Assembly (NCBI RefSeq): GCF_000020725.1
Contig: NC_011146.1
Span: forward strand, 1,058,501 to 1,122,500
Length of the DNA stretch: 64,000 nt
Direction of reading: 5' to 3'
Source of the DNA: Citrifermentans bemidjiense Bem
GTDB taxonomy: Bacteria; Desulfobacterota; Desulfuromonadia; Geobacterales; Geobacteraceae
The translations under genes were made by a program, and so were the position numbers. How positions within the stretch are numbered: the stretch's first letter is position 1; every line of letters starts with the position of its first letter. Below the pieces are notes generated by a model, which was not told the origin of the DNA, did no database searches, and was given only the letters and a program-made list of their open reading frames with translations. Positions 47,600 to 58,365 of the stretch are shown piece after piece.

Positions 47600-47779
47600 A
47601 TGTCTGCAGAACTGAAGATAACCCTGGTTCGGAGCGCCATCGGCCAGTCCGAGAAAATGAAAGGTCGTCTGCTCGGCATGGGGCTCACCAAGCGTGAGAA
47701 GACCGTGACCCTGCAGGACACCCCGGAGATCCGCGGTATGATCGCCAAGGTGGCCCATCTGGTAAGAGTCGAAGAGTAA
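47600..47779 (+). CDS. rpmD: 50S ribosomal protein L30
   Basis: A 59-residue protein: [20 protein letters not shown] and [25 protein letters not shown] precedes the ATG at 47600; the frame is open well upstream through rpsE but the family begins here. Confidence 0.97.
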   Translation: MSAELKITLVRSAIGQSEKMKGRLLGMGLTKREKTVTLQDTPEIRGMIAKVAHLVRVEE

Positions 47780-47799
47780 TCCCCCTAAAGGTGATAAAA

Positions 47800-48240
47800 A
47801 TGCAATTAAATACCATCAAACCGGCCATTGGGTCGACCAAGAATAGAAAGCGTATCGGCAGGGGCGTAGGCTCCGGTCACGGCAAGACCGCCACCAAGGG
47901 TCACAAGGGCCAGAAGGCGCGCTCCGGCGGCTCCGTGAAGCCCGGCTTCGAGGGCGGCCAGATGCCGATGCACAGAAGGCTTCCCAAGCGCGGCTTCACC
48001 CCGCTCTCCAAGAAGGACTACGCCCTGGTGAATCTCTGCCAGCTCGAAGTATTCGAGGCGGGGAGCGTCATCGACGCTGAAGCGCTGCTGAAAAGCGGGA
48101 TCATCTCCGGCGTGCGCGACGGCATCAAGGTGCTGGCGACGGGTGACATCACCCGTGCACTGACCATCAAGGCCCACAAATTCAGCGCCTCTGCTCGCGA
48201 AAAAATAACTGCGGCAGGTGGTTCCATCGAGGAGATCTAG
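47800..48240 (+). CDS. rplO: 50S ribosomal protein L15
   Basis: A 146-residue late-assembly protein: the Gly-rich basic amino half ([40 protein letters not shown]) and a globular end ([11 protein letters not shown]). ATG at 47800 follows AAGGTG; the GTG at 47791 is a weaker alternative. Confidence 0.97.
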   Translation: MQLNTIKPAIGSTKNRKRIGRGVGSGHGKTATKGHKGQKARSGGSVKPGFEGGQMPMHRRLPKRGFTPLSKKDYALVNLCQLEVFEAGSVIDAEALLKSGIISGVRDGIKVLATGDITRALTIKAHKFSASAREKITAAGGSIEEI

Positions 48241-48242
48241 TC

Positions 48243-49550
<1,308 letters not shown>

Positions 49551-49559
49551 GGGGTTATC

Positions 49560-50204
49560 ATGAATCTCATCCTCCTCGGACCCCCGGGCGTCGGCAAGGG
49601 GACCCAGGCAAAACTTCTCATAGATAGATTTGGTATCCCGCAGATATCGACAGGTGATATACTGCGGGCTGCCGTTAAAGAGCTGACTCCCATGGGAGCC
49701 AAGGCCAAGGGATATATGGACTCCGGCGCGCTGGTTCCGGACGAAGTCGTGATCGGCATCGTCGAGGAGCGGCTGGCGCAGGCGGACTGCCAGAAGGGAT
49801 TCATCCTGGACGGTTTCCCCCGCACGGTACCCCAGGCGGACGCATTGGGTCAGGTCCTCTCCGGCATGGGGAAGTCGATCGATCATGTGGTCTCGCTTTC
49901 GGTGGACAAGGGAGAGCTTCTGAAGCGGCTTACCGGGCGTCGCGCCTGTGCCAATTGCGGCGCCGGCTACCACGTCGACTTCGCCCCCTCCAAAGTGGCA
50001 GGCGTCTGCGATGCCTGCTCCGGCCAACTGGTCCAGCGTGAGGACGACAAGGAAGAAACCATCCTGAACCGCCTGGCGGTTTACGAAGCGCAGACCGCGC
50101 CTTTGATCGCCTACTATCAGGCGGCAGGGTTGCTCCGCTCCGTCGATGGCCTCGGGACCGTAGAAGGGGTCCAGTCGGGCATCCTCGCGGCGATACGGGC
50201 CTAG
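49560..50204 (+). CDS. adk: Adenylate kinase
   Basis: A 214-residue enzyme that interconverts 2 ADP with ATP and AMP. The P-loop [10 protein letters not shown] starts at residue 7, and the AMP site includes [11 protein letters not shown] and LDGFPRT. The long LID domain has [12 protein letters not shown] and CDACSGQL, so the LID binds zinc. It lies 9 bases after secY and 2 before map. Confidence 0.97.
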   Translation: MNLILLGPPGVGKGTQAKLLIDRFGIPQISTGDILRAAVKELTPMGAKAKGYMDSGALVPDEVVIGIVEERLAQADCQKGFILDGFPRTVPQADALGQVLSGMGKSIDHVVSLSVDKGELLKRLTGRRACANCGAGYHVDFAPSKVAGVCDACSGQLVQREDDKEETILNRLAVYEAQTAPLIAYYQAAGLLRSVDGLGTVEGVQSGILAAIRA

Positions 50205-50206
50205 CG

Positions 50207-50953
50207 GTGATCGTACTAAAGTCCCCGGCTGAGATCGAGAAGATGGCGGCTGCCGGAAGGATCGTAGCGGAGATCCTGGCCGGGCTCAGGGAAAAAGTGG
50301 TGCCGGGGGTTACCCTGGCACAACTTGACGCATTCGCGGAGAGGGAAACGCTGAAGAGGAAGGCGAAGCCAGCCTTCAAGGGTTACAGCGGCTTCCCCTT
50401 TTCGCTTTGTTGCTCGGTGAACGAGCAGGTGGTTCATGGGTTTGCCACGCAGCGCGTCCTGGTCTCAGGCGACATCGTCAGTTTAGACTTCGGAGTCGTC
50501 TACGGCGGCTATTACGGCGATTCGGCGATCACGGTTCCGGTGGGCGAGATATCGCAGGCCGCGGCCAAGCTGATCAAGGTCACCGAGGAGTCGCTCTACA
50601 AGGCGATCGAGGTCGCTGACGCCTCGCACCGCCTCTCGGACGTCTCCCACGCGGTGCAGGCCTATGTCGAGGCGCGCGGCTTTTCCGTGGTGCGCGACTT
50701 TGTCGGGCACGGCATCGGCAAGGAACTGCACGAGGGGCCGCAGATCCCCAACTTCGGCGTTGCCGGAAAGGGGCCCAAGCTGAAGCCGGGCATGGTGCTC
50801 GCCATCGAGCCCATGATCAACGAAAAGGGATACGACGTGCGGGTGCTGGAGGACGGCTGGACCGCGGTCACCGCGGATGGCGGGCTCTCGGCGCACTTCG
50901 AGCACACGGTGGCAGTAACGGACAACGGTCCGTTGATACTTACACAAATTTAG
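50207..50953 (+). CDS. map: Type I methionine aminopeptidase
   Basis: A 248-residue enzyme that removes the initiator methionine from new proteins. Metal ligands lie in LDFGVVYGGYYGDSA (two Asp), GHGIGKELHEGPQIPNF (His), AIEPM (Glu) and the final FEHTVAVT (Glu). The GTG start at 50207 is two bases after the adk stop. Confidence 0.97.
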   Translation: MIVLKSPAEIEKMAAAGRIVAEILAGLREKVVPGVTLAQLDAFAERETLKRKAKPAFKGYSGFPFSLCCSVNEQVVHGFATQRVLVSGDIVSLDFGVVYGGYYGDSAITVPVGEISQAAAKLIKVTEESLYKAIEVADASHRLSDVSHAVQAYVEARGFSVVRDFVGHGIGKELHEGPQIPNFGVAGKGPKLKPGMVLAIEPMINEKGYDVRVLEDGWTAVTADGGLSAHFEHTVAVTDNGPLILTQI

Positions 50954-50985
50954 AACAGCAATACGTCTTCAAAAGGAAGTGAACT

Positions 50986-51099
50986 ATGAAGGTTCGGGCA
51001 TCGGTTAAGAAGATCTGTGTTAAATGCAAAATAGTCAAGCGCAAGGGCATCGTCCGCGTTATCTGCGAGACTCCCAAGCATTCACAGAGACAGGGTTAA
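50986..51099 (+). CDS. rpmJ: 50S ribosomal protein L36
   Basis: A 37-residue protein with the zinc ligands Cys11, Cys14, Cys27 and His32: the zinc-binding form. It begins [24 protein letters not shown] precedes the ATG. In many bacteria infA lies between map and this gene; here the 32-base gap leaves no room for it. Confidence 0.97.
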   Translation: MKVRASVKKICVKCKIVKRKGIVRVICETPKHSQRQG

Positions 51100-51124
51100 G
51101 AGTAACCATTAGGAGGAGCGGGCA

Positions 51125-51493
51125 TTGGCACGTATCGCAGGGGTAGACTTACCCAGAAATAAGAGAATAGAGATCGCACTCACCTACATCTACGGCATCG
51201 GCAGATCTCTGTCCCAGGAAATTCTCACGGCAGCCGGTGTTGACATGAACACCCGTTGCGACAACCTGACCGAGGCGGAAGTCACCAAGATCAGGGAGTA
51301 TATCGATAAGAACGTGAAGGTCGAAGGCGACCTGCGCCGCGACATTTCCATGAGCATAAAGCGTCTGATGGATCTCGGCTGCTACCGCGGCCTTCGTCAC
51401 AGGAAAGGTCTTCCCTGCCGCGGACAGCGGACCAAGACCAATGCACGCACTCGCAAAGGGCCGGCTCGTACGGTCGCTGGCAAGAAGAAATAA
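51125..51493 (+). CDS. rpsM: 30S ribosomal protein S13
   Basis: A 122-residue head protein forming bridges to the large subunit: [40 protein letters not shown] and a basic tail. The TTG start follows AGGAGG. Confidence 0.98.
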
Positions 51494-51508
51494 GATTCTG
51501 GAGGGATA

Positions 51509-51904
51509 ATGGCGAGCCCGGCTAAGAAGGTCGTTAAGAAGAAAAAAGAGAAGAAGAATATTCCCAACGGCGTCGCGCACATCCAGGCGACGTTCAACAA
51601 TACCATGATCACCATCACCGACCCGGTCGGTAACGTGGTAGCCTGGTGCACCTCCGGTGCCAAGGGTTTCAAAGGGTCCAGGAAGAGCACGCCGTTCGCA
51701 GCGCAGATGGCTGCCGAGGACGCTGCCAAGAAGGCCCAGGAGCACGGTATGCGCAGCATCGAGGTGTACGTGAAGGGTCCCGGCTCAGGCCGCGAGTCCG
51801 CTCTGCGCGCGCTGCAGGCCGCCGGCTTCGCCGTCAGCTTCATCCGCGACGTCACGCCGATCCCGCACAACGGCTGCCGTCCCCCGAAGAGAAGAAGAGT
51901 CTAG
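51509..51904 (+). CDS. rpsK: 30S ribosomal protein S11
   Basis: A 131-residue platform protein: a Lys-rich start ([12 protein letters not shown]), [19 protein letters not shown], and the final [20 protein letters not shown]. It follows rpsM by 15 bases. Confidence 0.98.
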   Translation: MASPAKKVVKKKKEKKNIPNGVAHIQATFNNTMITITDPVGNVVAWCTSGAKGFKGSRKSTPFAAQMAAEDAAKKAQEHGMRSIEVYVKGPGSGRESALRALQAAGFAVSFIRDVTPIPHNGCRPPKRRRV

Positions 51905-51960
51905 GCTTCAATCAAGCCTGGAGTTACGGAACAATCAGTTAGGATCAAGGAGGTCTTCAA

Positions 51961-52587
51961 TTGGCTAGGTATACAGGGCCCTCATGCAGGCTGTGCAGAC
52001 GGGAAGGTTCGGAGCTATTTCTTAAAGGCGAGCGTTGCTACACCGACAAATGTGCCATTAAGAGAAGAAGCTATCCCCCGGGGCAGCACGGCCAGGGCCG
52101 CATAAAGGTATCAGATTACGGTGTTCAGCTGCGTGAAAAGCAGAAGGTGCGTCGCATCTACGGCATCCTCGAGAACCAGTTCCGCGGTTACTTCGAGACG
52201 GCCGACCGGATGAAAGGCGTGACGGGCGAGAACCTCCTCTTCATCCTGGAGAGAAGGCTCGACAACGTAGCTTACCGCCTTGGCTTCGCAACCTCGCGCG
52301 ACGAGGCACGCCAGCTGGTACGTCACGGACACTTCACCCTGAATGGCAAGAAGGTCAACATTCCTTCCCTTCAGGTGAAGGCAGGCGATGTCCTGCAACT
52401 GCGCGAGAAGAGCCGCAAAGTTGCCGCCATCTCCGAATCTCTCGAAGGCGTAGTACGCAGGGGTATCCCGCAATGGCTTGAACTGGAAAAGGATGCGTTC
52501 AAAGGCACCGTCAAGGCTATGCCGGTACGCGAGGACATCACCATGCCGATTCAGGAACAGTTAATTGTCGAGCTCTACTCCAAGTAA
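51961..52587 (+). CDS. rpsD: 30S ribosomal protein S4
   Basis: A 208-residue primary 16S-binding protein. The amino end has a zinc-type cysteine set (Cys9, Cys12, Cys26, Cys31). The S4 RNA-binding domain [20 protein letters not shown] and [20 protein letters not shown] follows. The TTG start follows AAGGAGG. In E. coli S4 represses the alpha operon. Confidence 0.98.
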   Translation: MARYTGPSCRLCRREGSELFLKGERCYTDKCAIKRRSYPPGQHGQGRIKVSDYGVQLREKQKVRRIYGILENQFRGYFETADRMKGVTGENLLFILERRLDNVAYRLGFATSRDEARQLVRHGHFTLNGKKVNIPSLQVKAGDVLQLREKSRKVAAISESLEGVVRRGIPQWLELEKDAFKGTVKAMPVREDITMPIQEQLIVELYSK

Positions 52588-52619
52588 AGGCTGACTACAA
52601 CCGATACAGGGGGATCTAA

Positions 52620-53639
52620 ATGTATAGAAACTGGCGCGATCTGATCAGACCTAAGAAGCTCCAGGTTGAGACGGAATCGCTCACAAATACATACGGGAAG
52701 TTCTTTGCCGAACCCTTCGAAAGAGGCTTCGGCACCACCCTGGGAACGGGTCTGCGTCGGGTCCTCATCTCGAGCCTGCAGGGGGCGGCCATCGTCTCCG
52801 TGAAAGCGAAGGGCGTACTGCACGAGTTCTCCGCAGTCCCGGGCGTCACCGAGGACATGACGGACATCATCCTGAACCTCAAGGGTGTGCGCCTCAAGGT
52901 GCACGGCAACGAGTCCAGGATGATCAGGATCGTCCAGAAGGGCGAAGGGGTGGTCAAGGCCAAGGACATCATCACGGACAACAACGTGGAGATCCTGAAC
53001 CCCGAGCACCACATCGCGACCTGCTCCAAGGACGCTAACCTCGAGATGGACCTCATGGTGAAAGTCGGCAAAGGGTACGTCCCCGCTGACCGCAACCGCG
53101 ACGAGAAGGCGCCGGTAGGGACCATCCCCATCGACGCGATTTTCTCCCCGGTCCACAAGGTTAACTTCACCGTAACCAACGCTCGCGTAGGTCAGATCAC
53201 CGACTACGACAAGCTCACCATCGAGGTCTGGACCGACGGCAGCGTGAAGCCGCAGGATGCCGTGGCCTACGCTTCCAAGATCCTCAAGGACCAGCTTTCC
53301 ATCTTCATCAACTTCGATGAGGACGTGGAGCCCCAGGAGGAGGCGGAGCCGGAGGAGGAGCGCGAGCGTTTCAACGAGAACCTGTACCGTTCGGTGGACG
53401 AGCTGGAACTCTCGGTTCGCTCCGCGAACTGCCTGAAGAACGCGGGGATCAAGCTGATCGGCGAACTCGTTTCCAGAAGCGAGGCCGAGATGCTGAAAAC
53501 CCAGAACTTTGGCAGGAAATCTCTGAACGAAATCAAGGACATCCTCGTCGACATGGGCCTCACCCTCGGCATGAAACTGGATAACTTCCCGGATCCCGAG
53601 ATCATGAGACGCCTGCGCGGCGAGCAGAAAGAAGAATAG
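52620..53639 (+). CDS. rpoA: DNA-directed RNA polymerase subunit alpha
   Basis: A 339-residue subunit. The amino-terminal dimer domain (to about residue 230) has [20 protein letters not shown]. An acidic linker ([18 protein letters not shown]) leads to the C-terminal domain (about 265-339: [20 protein letters not shown]) that binds UP elements and activators. It is followed by rplQ as usual. Confidence 0.98.
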   Translation: MYRNWRDLIRPKKLQVETESLTNTYGKFFAEPFERGFGTTLGTGLRRVLISSLQGAAIVSVKAKGVLHEFSAVPGVTEDMTDIILNLKGVRLKVHGNESRMIRIVQKGEGVVKAKDIITDNNVEILNPEHHIATCSKDANLEMDLMVKVGKGYVPADRNRDEKAPVGTIPIDAIFSPVHKVNFTVTNARVGQITDYDKLTIEVWTDGSVKPQDAVAYASKILKDQLSIFINFDEDVEPQEEAEPEEERERFNENLYRSVDELELSVRSANCLKNAGIKLIGELVSRSEAEMLKTQNFGRKSLNEIKDILVDMGLTLGMKLDNFPDPEIMRRLRGEQKEE

Positions 53640-53681
53640 TCCTCAAGACTTTATTTATAGATAGAAAGGAAGTGAAAAGAT

Positions 53682-54173
53682 ATGCGTCACAATAGCGCGG
53701 GTAGAAGATTAGGCAGGACCACGAGCCACAGGATCGCCATGTTCAGGAATATGGTGACATCCTTTCTCCAGCACGAAAAGATCACCACGACCGACGCCAA
53801 GGCGAAAGAGCTTCGCTCCATCGCCGAGAAGATGATCACCCTGGGCAAAAGGGGTGACCTTCACGCGACCAGGCAGGCAGCCGCCTACATCCGCGATAAG
53901 AAAGTCGTGACCAAGCTTTTCACCGAGATCGCTCCGCGTTACACCGAGCGTCCGGGCGGCTACACCAGGATCATTAAGCTCGGCATCCGTCCGGGTGACA
54001 ATGCTCCGGTGTCGGTGCTCGAACTGGTGGAAGCCGAGATGAAATCGAAGAAAGCAGCCGCCAAGGCGGCCAAGGCGCCTAAGGCCGCCAAGGCAGCTCC
54101 GGTTGCCGCTGCTCCGGCAGAAGAAGCACCGGTAGCCGAGGCTCCGGCAGCAGAAGAAACCACCGAGGCGTAA
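53682..54173 (+). CDS. rplQ: 50S ribosomal protein L17 with an Ala/Pro/Glu-rich tail
   Basis: The first 118 or so residues are a normal L17 ([40 protein letters not shown]). The remaining 45 are a low-complexity tail of Lys-Ala then Ala-Pro-Glu repeats, giving 163 residues against the usual 115-130. It is the last gene of the ribosomal supercluster. Confidence 0.97.
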   Translation: MRHNSAGRRLGRTTSHRIAMFRNMVTSFLQHEKITTTDAKAKELRSIAEKMITLGKRGDLHATRQAAAYIRDKKVVTKLFTEIAPRYTERPGGYTRIIKLGIRPGDNAPVSVLELVEAEMKSKKAAAKAAKAPKAAKAAPVAAAPAEEAPVAEAPAAEETTEA

Positions 54174-54196
54174 GCCCCAGGTGGTACTGAAACATG

Positions 54197-54224
54197 AAAG
54201 GGGCGCGGGAAACCGCGCCCCTTT
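54197..54224 (+). terminator. Strong terminator after rplQ
   Basis: AAAGGGGCGCGG pairs perfectly with CCGCGCCCCTTT around a GAAA loop, followed by T. It ends the roughly 19-kb str-S10-spc-alpha run. Confidence 0.9.
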
Positions 54225-54379
54225 TCGTGTAGGCGGCGTACAGCCGTTTTCCCTCTCCTGAGGGTCGATCACCCCAGATCCAAAACCTTCTCCCTTTGGG
54301 TTTGTCCCTGCTCTATCCCTTCCATCCCCTTCATCCCTGTTAAATGCCTTTGCTCAGGCGCCATCCCCCCATCTTATCC

Positions 54380-54407
54380 TTTACATTAAAACCACCTCTC
54401 TGATAAT
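54380..54407 (+). promoter_or_regulatory. Promoter of smc, very close to the start codon
   Basis: TTTACA (54380-54385), 16-base spacer, GATAAT (54402-54407). The expected transcription start (about 54414) is only about five bases before the smc ATG at 54419, and no Shine-Dalgarno is present. Confidence 0.55.
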
Positions 54408-54418
54408 ATGCCCAGTTC

Positions 54419-57400
54419 ATGAAGATCAAGAGACTGGAAATACACGGCTTCAAATCCTTTCAGGACAAGGCTGTCCTGGACTTCAACCAGCCGATAACCG
54501 GGGTAGTCGGCCCCAACGGCTGCGGCAAGTCCAACGTCGTCGACGCCATCCGTTGGGTCATGGGGGAGCAGTCCGCCAAGAACCTGCGCGGCAAGTCGAT
54601 GGAGGACATCATCTTCGGCGGCACCGAGTTCAGGAAACCGCTCGGCATGGCGGAGGTTTCCCTGTTCTTTTCCACCGAGGACGGCCGCGTCCCCGCGAAA
54701 TACCTCAACTTTTCCGAGATCCAGGTCACCCGTCGCCTCTACCGTGACGGCGACAGCGATTACCTGCTGAACAAGACCCCCTGCCGGCTTTTGGACATCG
54801 CCGAGCTCTTCATGGACACCGGTATCGGCGCCAAGGCCTACTCGATCATCGAGCAGGGGAAGATCGGGATGATCCTGCACGCCAAGCCCGAGGAGCGCCG
54901 CTTCCTGATCGAAGAAGCCGCAGGTGTCACCAAGTTCAAGGCGCGCAAGGTCGTCGCCATGAAGAAGATGGAGGCGACCCGCCAGAACCTGCTGCGCTTA
55001 GGCGATATCATCTCCGAGATCAAACGCCAGATGAACGGTCTGCAGCGCCAGGCGAAGAAGGCCGAGCGCTTCAGGGAGATACGGCTCGAATTGAAGGAGA
55101 TCGAGCTGCTTTTCGCCGCCAAGGGGTACGGCTCGGTGCAGAAGGAGCGGCAGGGGCTGGAGCGCGAGATCGCGGAACTCGAGTCCAAGCTGGTCGACAT
55201 AACCGCCCGGCTCAACGAGGCAGAGCTTTCCATTGAAGGGAAGCGGATAACCCTGCTGGAGACCGAGCGCGCGCTGACCGCCGCCCAGGAGGAGATCTTC
55301 CGCTGGAAGAGCGAGCTGCAGGGTGGGGAGAACAAGCTTGAATTCCAGCGGCGGGAGCTTGCCAACCAGGAGCGCCACGGCGCGCGGTTCGAGGAGGAAC
55401 TCCAGGGGCTCAGGGACCAGCTGGCTGCCTCCGAGCGTGAACTCGTCTCGCTTGAGACCCAGCAGGCATCGTTTCTTGAAGAGCACGCGCGCGAGAGCGA
55501 GGCGCTAGAGCACCGGGAGGCGCTGCTGGAGGAAATGGCGGCGAGCGAGGCGGGTGTTACCCGTGAACTCGACGAGGCGCGCCGCGCAATGTTCGCGGCA
55601 CTTTCCGAGGGGGCGCAGGCGAACAACCAGCATGCCGCTGCCGTCAAAAGGCTCGCCTCCGTCGACGAGCGCCTGCAGGCAAGTAAACGGGAGCGCGTGC
55701 TCCTCGGGGAGCGCCTCTTCGAGTCGAACGGGAAGGTGGACGCGCTCAAGGCCGAGCGCGAACAGTTGGCCCGGGAAAAAGAACTGCTGGACGAGGAACT
55801 GACGCTTGCCGGAAGCCGCGAGGCGGAACTCAAACAGGCGCAGGAGGCGGGGGACAAGCTGCTGCAACAGCTGCGCGACCAGCTCTCCTCCGCGTCGTCG
55901 AGGCTCAAATCGCTGCAGGAACTGGAGGCCCAGTTCGCCGGGTACGGGCAGGGGGTGAAGAACCTGCTCCTGGCCGACTCGTTCAAGGGGGCATCCCTTA
56001 CCATGCTGGCCGATGCCATTGAGGTCGAGGAGGAGTTCGAGGTGGCGCTCGAATCGGTGCTGGGTGAGCGTCTGCAGTACCTTCTCTGCGGCTCGCCGGA
56101 CCTGGCTCTCGACGCGGTCCGGCACCTCAAGGGGAACTCCGGCGGGCGCTGCAGTTTCATCACCGCCCCACCCTGGCATCACCCAGGTGCAACGCCTTCC
56201 GGCGCCGCGCCACTTTTGGAGCGGGTCACCGTCCCCGCAAAGCACGCGCAGCTGGTCGAGCCGCTGCTGTCGGGCGCTTATCTCGCGCGTGACCTTGCGC
56301 ACGCATTGGAACTTGCAGCCTCCTTCCCCCACGCTACCTTCGTCACGGTCGACGGTGACCTGGTCCACGGCGGCGGCATCCTGAACGGGGGCTCCGCCGA
56401 ACCCGCGCAGCAGGGGATCATCCACAAAAAGCGCGAGATCAAGGGGCTAGGAGCCGACGTGGAGCGCCTCACCGGCGAGGTGCAGCAGCTCGCGACGGCC
56501 CGAGAAACCAGAAGGGTCGAGATCGCCGAGGCCGAGGCGCACCGGGTCGAACTGCGCCAGTCGCTGCATCGCCTGGAGATCAGGGTGCTAAACGCGGAAA
56601 AGGATCTCCAGTCCGCCCAGGCCGAGTGCCGCAGGCTCGAGGAGAATGCCGCCGTCCGCGAAATGGAGGAGGAGCAGCTCTCCGAAGAGCAGGACCTGGT
56701 CGCCAAAGAAATCTCCCAGGCGGAAAACCGGCGGGGCGAAGCCGAAGAGCGCAAGCTGGCCCTGGAGAAGAACGTCGAGGCGCTGCAGGGACGCCTGGAA
56801 GGATCTCGTTTCGAGATGGAAGAGGCGCGCGAGATGGTCACCTCCCTCAAGGTGCGGGTCGCCGCGCTCAAGGAGAAGGGGGAGTCGACCCAGCGCGCTT
56901 ACCAGCGCGTGGAGGCGCTTTGCGCCGACCTTGCCAGCCGGATCTCCTCCCGCGGCAACGAGCTTGAGGGCTCGGGCGCCGAGCGCACCCGCCTGATTGA
57001 CGCCATCGCAGCCGGCGAGGAGGCGCTGCGCGACATAGTGAAGCAGCAGCTTCGAAGCGAGCAGGCGCTCCTCCTGGTGAAGGAGCGCTACGAGACCGAG
57101 GCGGCAACAGTGCAGGAGGAGGAGCTGCGCCTGAAGGGGACCCGCAGCGAGGCGTCGCTTTTGCGGGACCAGCTAAACGCCAAGAGCATGCGGCTCACCG
57201 AGGTCAGCATGCGGCTCTCCCACCTGGAGGAGACTCTACGCGAGAAGCACCGCATGGAGATCGCGGACGCCCTTTTGAACTACTCCAAGGTGGAGTGGGA
57301 CGAGGAGGAGCGCGCCGTGCGCCAGGCCGAGCTGCAAAAGGCGATCAACGAGATGGGCGAGGTTAACCTGATGGCGATCGAGGAGTTCAAGGAGATGGAG

Positions 57401-57949
57401 GAGCGCTTCTCCTTCCTTTCCAGCCAAAAGGACGATCTGGAAGAGTCGATGAACGCCCTGCAGAAGGCCATCCAGCGCATCAACCGCACCACGCGCAAAC
57501 GCTTCCTCGAAACCTTCCAGATGGTGAACGAGAAGTTCCAAACCATCTTCCCGAGGCTCTTTTGCGGCGGCCACGCAGAGCTACGCCTGACCGACGAGGA
57601 GGACCTGCTCAATACGGGGCTCGACATCGTGGTCCAGCCTCCGGGCAAGAAGCTGCAGAACGTGTCGCTTCTCTCCGGCGGCGAAAAGGCGCTCACCGCC
57701 GTCGCGCTGATCTTCTCCATCTTCCTGATCAAGCCCTCGCCCTTCTGTCTGCTGGACGAGGTAGATGCGCCGCTGGACGATGCCAACATCGGCAGGTTCA
57801 ACGACATGGTGCGCGAGATGAGCGCCAACTCGCAGTTCATCATCATCACCCACAACCGCGCCACCATGGCAGTAGCCGATACCCTCTACGGGGTCACTAT
57901 GGAGGAGCCGGGCGTCTCGAAGCTGGTATCGGTACGGCTCAACCGTTAG
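54419..57949 (+). CDS. smc: Chromosome segregation protein SMC
   Basis: A 1176-residue ATPase that, with ScpA and ScpB, loops and condenses the chromosome. It has the amino-terminal ATP head (MKIKRLEIHGFKSFQDKA, Walker A GPNGCGKSN), two long coiled coils, a hinge at about residues 500-640, and the carboxyl head with VSLLSGGEKALTAVALIFSI (ABC signature) and FCLLDEVDAPLDD (Walker B). The coils are rich in Glu, Arg, Leu and Ala. It is followed after 56 bases by a roadblock-domain gene and ftsY. scpA and scpB are not in view. Confidence 0.98.
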   Translation: MKIKRLEIHGFKSFQDKAVLDFNQPITGVVGPNGCGKSNVVDAIRWVMGEQSAKNLRGKSMEDIIFGGTEFRKPLGMAEVSLFFSTEDGRVPAKYLNFSEIQVTRRLYRDGDSDYLLNKTPCRLLDIAELFMDTGIGAKAYSIIEQGKIGMILHAKPEERRFLIEEAAGVTKFKARKVVAMKKMEATRQNLLRLGDIISEIKRQMNGLQRQAKKAERFREIRLELKEIELLFAAKGYGSVQKERQGLEREIAELESKLVDITARLNEAELSIEGKRITLLETERALTAAQEEIFRWKSELQGGENKLEFQRRELANQERHGARFEEELQGLRDQLAASERELVSLETQQASFLEEHARESEALEHREALLEEMAASEAGVTRELDEARRAMFAALSEGAQANNQHAAAVKRLASVDERLQASKRERVLLGERLFESNGKVDALKAEREQLAREKELLDEELTLAGSREAELKQAQEAGDKLLQQLRDQLSSASSRLKSLQELEAQFAGYGQGVKNLLLADSFKGASLTMLADAIEVEEEFEVALESVLGERLQYLLCGSPDLALDAVRHLKGNSGGRCSFITAPPWHHPGATPSGAAPLLERVTVPAKHAQLVEPLLSGAYLARDLAHALELAASFPHATFVTVDGDLVHGGGILNGGSAEPAQQGIIHKKREIKGLGADVERLTGEVQQLATARETRRVEIAEAEAHRVELRQSLHRLEIRVLNAEKDLQSAQAECRRLEENAAVREMEEEQLSEEQDLVAKEISQAENRRGEAEERKLALEKNVEALQGRLEGSRFEMEEAREMVTSLKVRVAALKEKGESTQRAYQRVEALCADLASRISSRGNELEGSGAERTRLIDAIAAGEEALRDIVKQQLRSEQALLLVKERYETEAATVQEEELRLKGTRSEASLLRDQLNAKSMRLTEVSMRLSHLEETLREKHRMEIADALLNYSKVEWDEEERAVRQAELQKAINEMGEVNLMAIEEFKEMEERFSFLSSQKDDLEESMNALQKAIQRINRTTRKRFLETFQMVNEKFQTIFPRLFCGGHAELRLTDEEDLLNTGLDIVVQPPGKKLQNVSLLSGGEKALTAVALIFSIFLIKPSPFCLLDEVDAPLDDANIGRFNDMVREMSANSQFIIITHNRATMAVADTLYGVTMEEPGVSKLVSVRLNR

Positions 57950-58005
57950 CTGCCCCTTCATGGGGCGCCGGACCTACCTTATCTTATTTAACCTAGGAGC
58001 TTGAC

Positions 58006-58365
58006 GTGCCGTTCAAGAAACTGCTGACTTCACTGGTCGAGGCTGTGCCGGGTGCTAGTGGGGCTATCCTCGCGGATTGGGAAGGGGAGGCCGTGGAGCA
58101 GCACACCCATGGCGACGCTTTCGAGATCAAGGTGGCTGCCGCTCACTGGGGCATCTTGCTGGCTCATTTCAAGGAGCTGCACCATAAGTACGAGACCGGG
58201 CCGGTGCAGCAAAGCGTGATAACGACGGACCAGCAGCACGTGATCGTCGGGGCGGTGGGTGACGATTATTCCCTGGTCATGACCATGAACAAAAACGCAC
58301 TGCCGCTCCTGGCGCTCAACAAGTTCCGGGAGACCGCGGCGCTTTTGCATAAGGAGATCTATTGA
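58006..58365 (+). CDS. Roadblock/LC7 domain protein
   Basis: A 119-residue single-domain protein with the roadblock fold pattern: an amino helix, LVEAVPGASGAILADWEGEA, a central helix, and SVITTDQQHVIVGAVGDDYS then LVMTMNKNALPLLALNKFRE. Such proteins act as dimeric regulators of small GTPases (MglB is one). No MglA-type GTPase is adjacent; the nearest GTPase is FtsY, whose start overlaps this stop by one base (TGATG). The GTG start follows TAGGAG. Its role here is unknown. Confidence 0.82.
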   Translation: MPFKKLLTSLVEAVPGASGAILADWEGEAVEQHTHGDAFEIKVAAAHWGILLAHFKELHHKYETGPVQQSVITTDQQHVIVGAVGDDYSLVMTMNKNALPLLALNKFRETAALLHKEIY

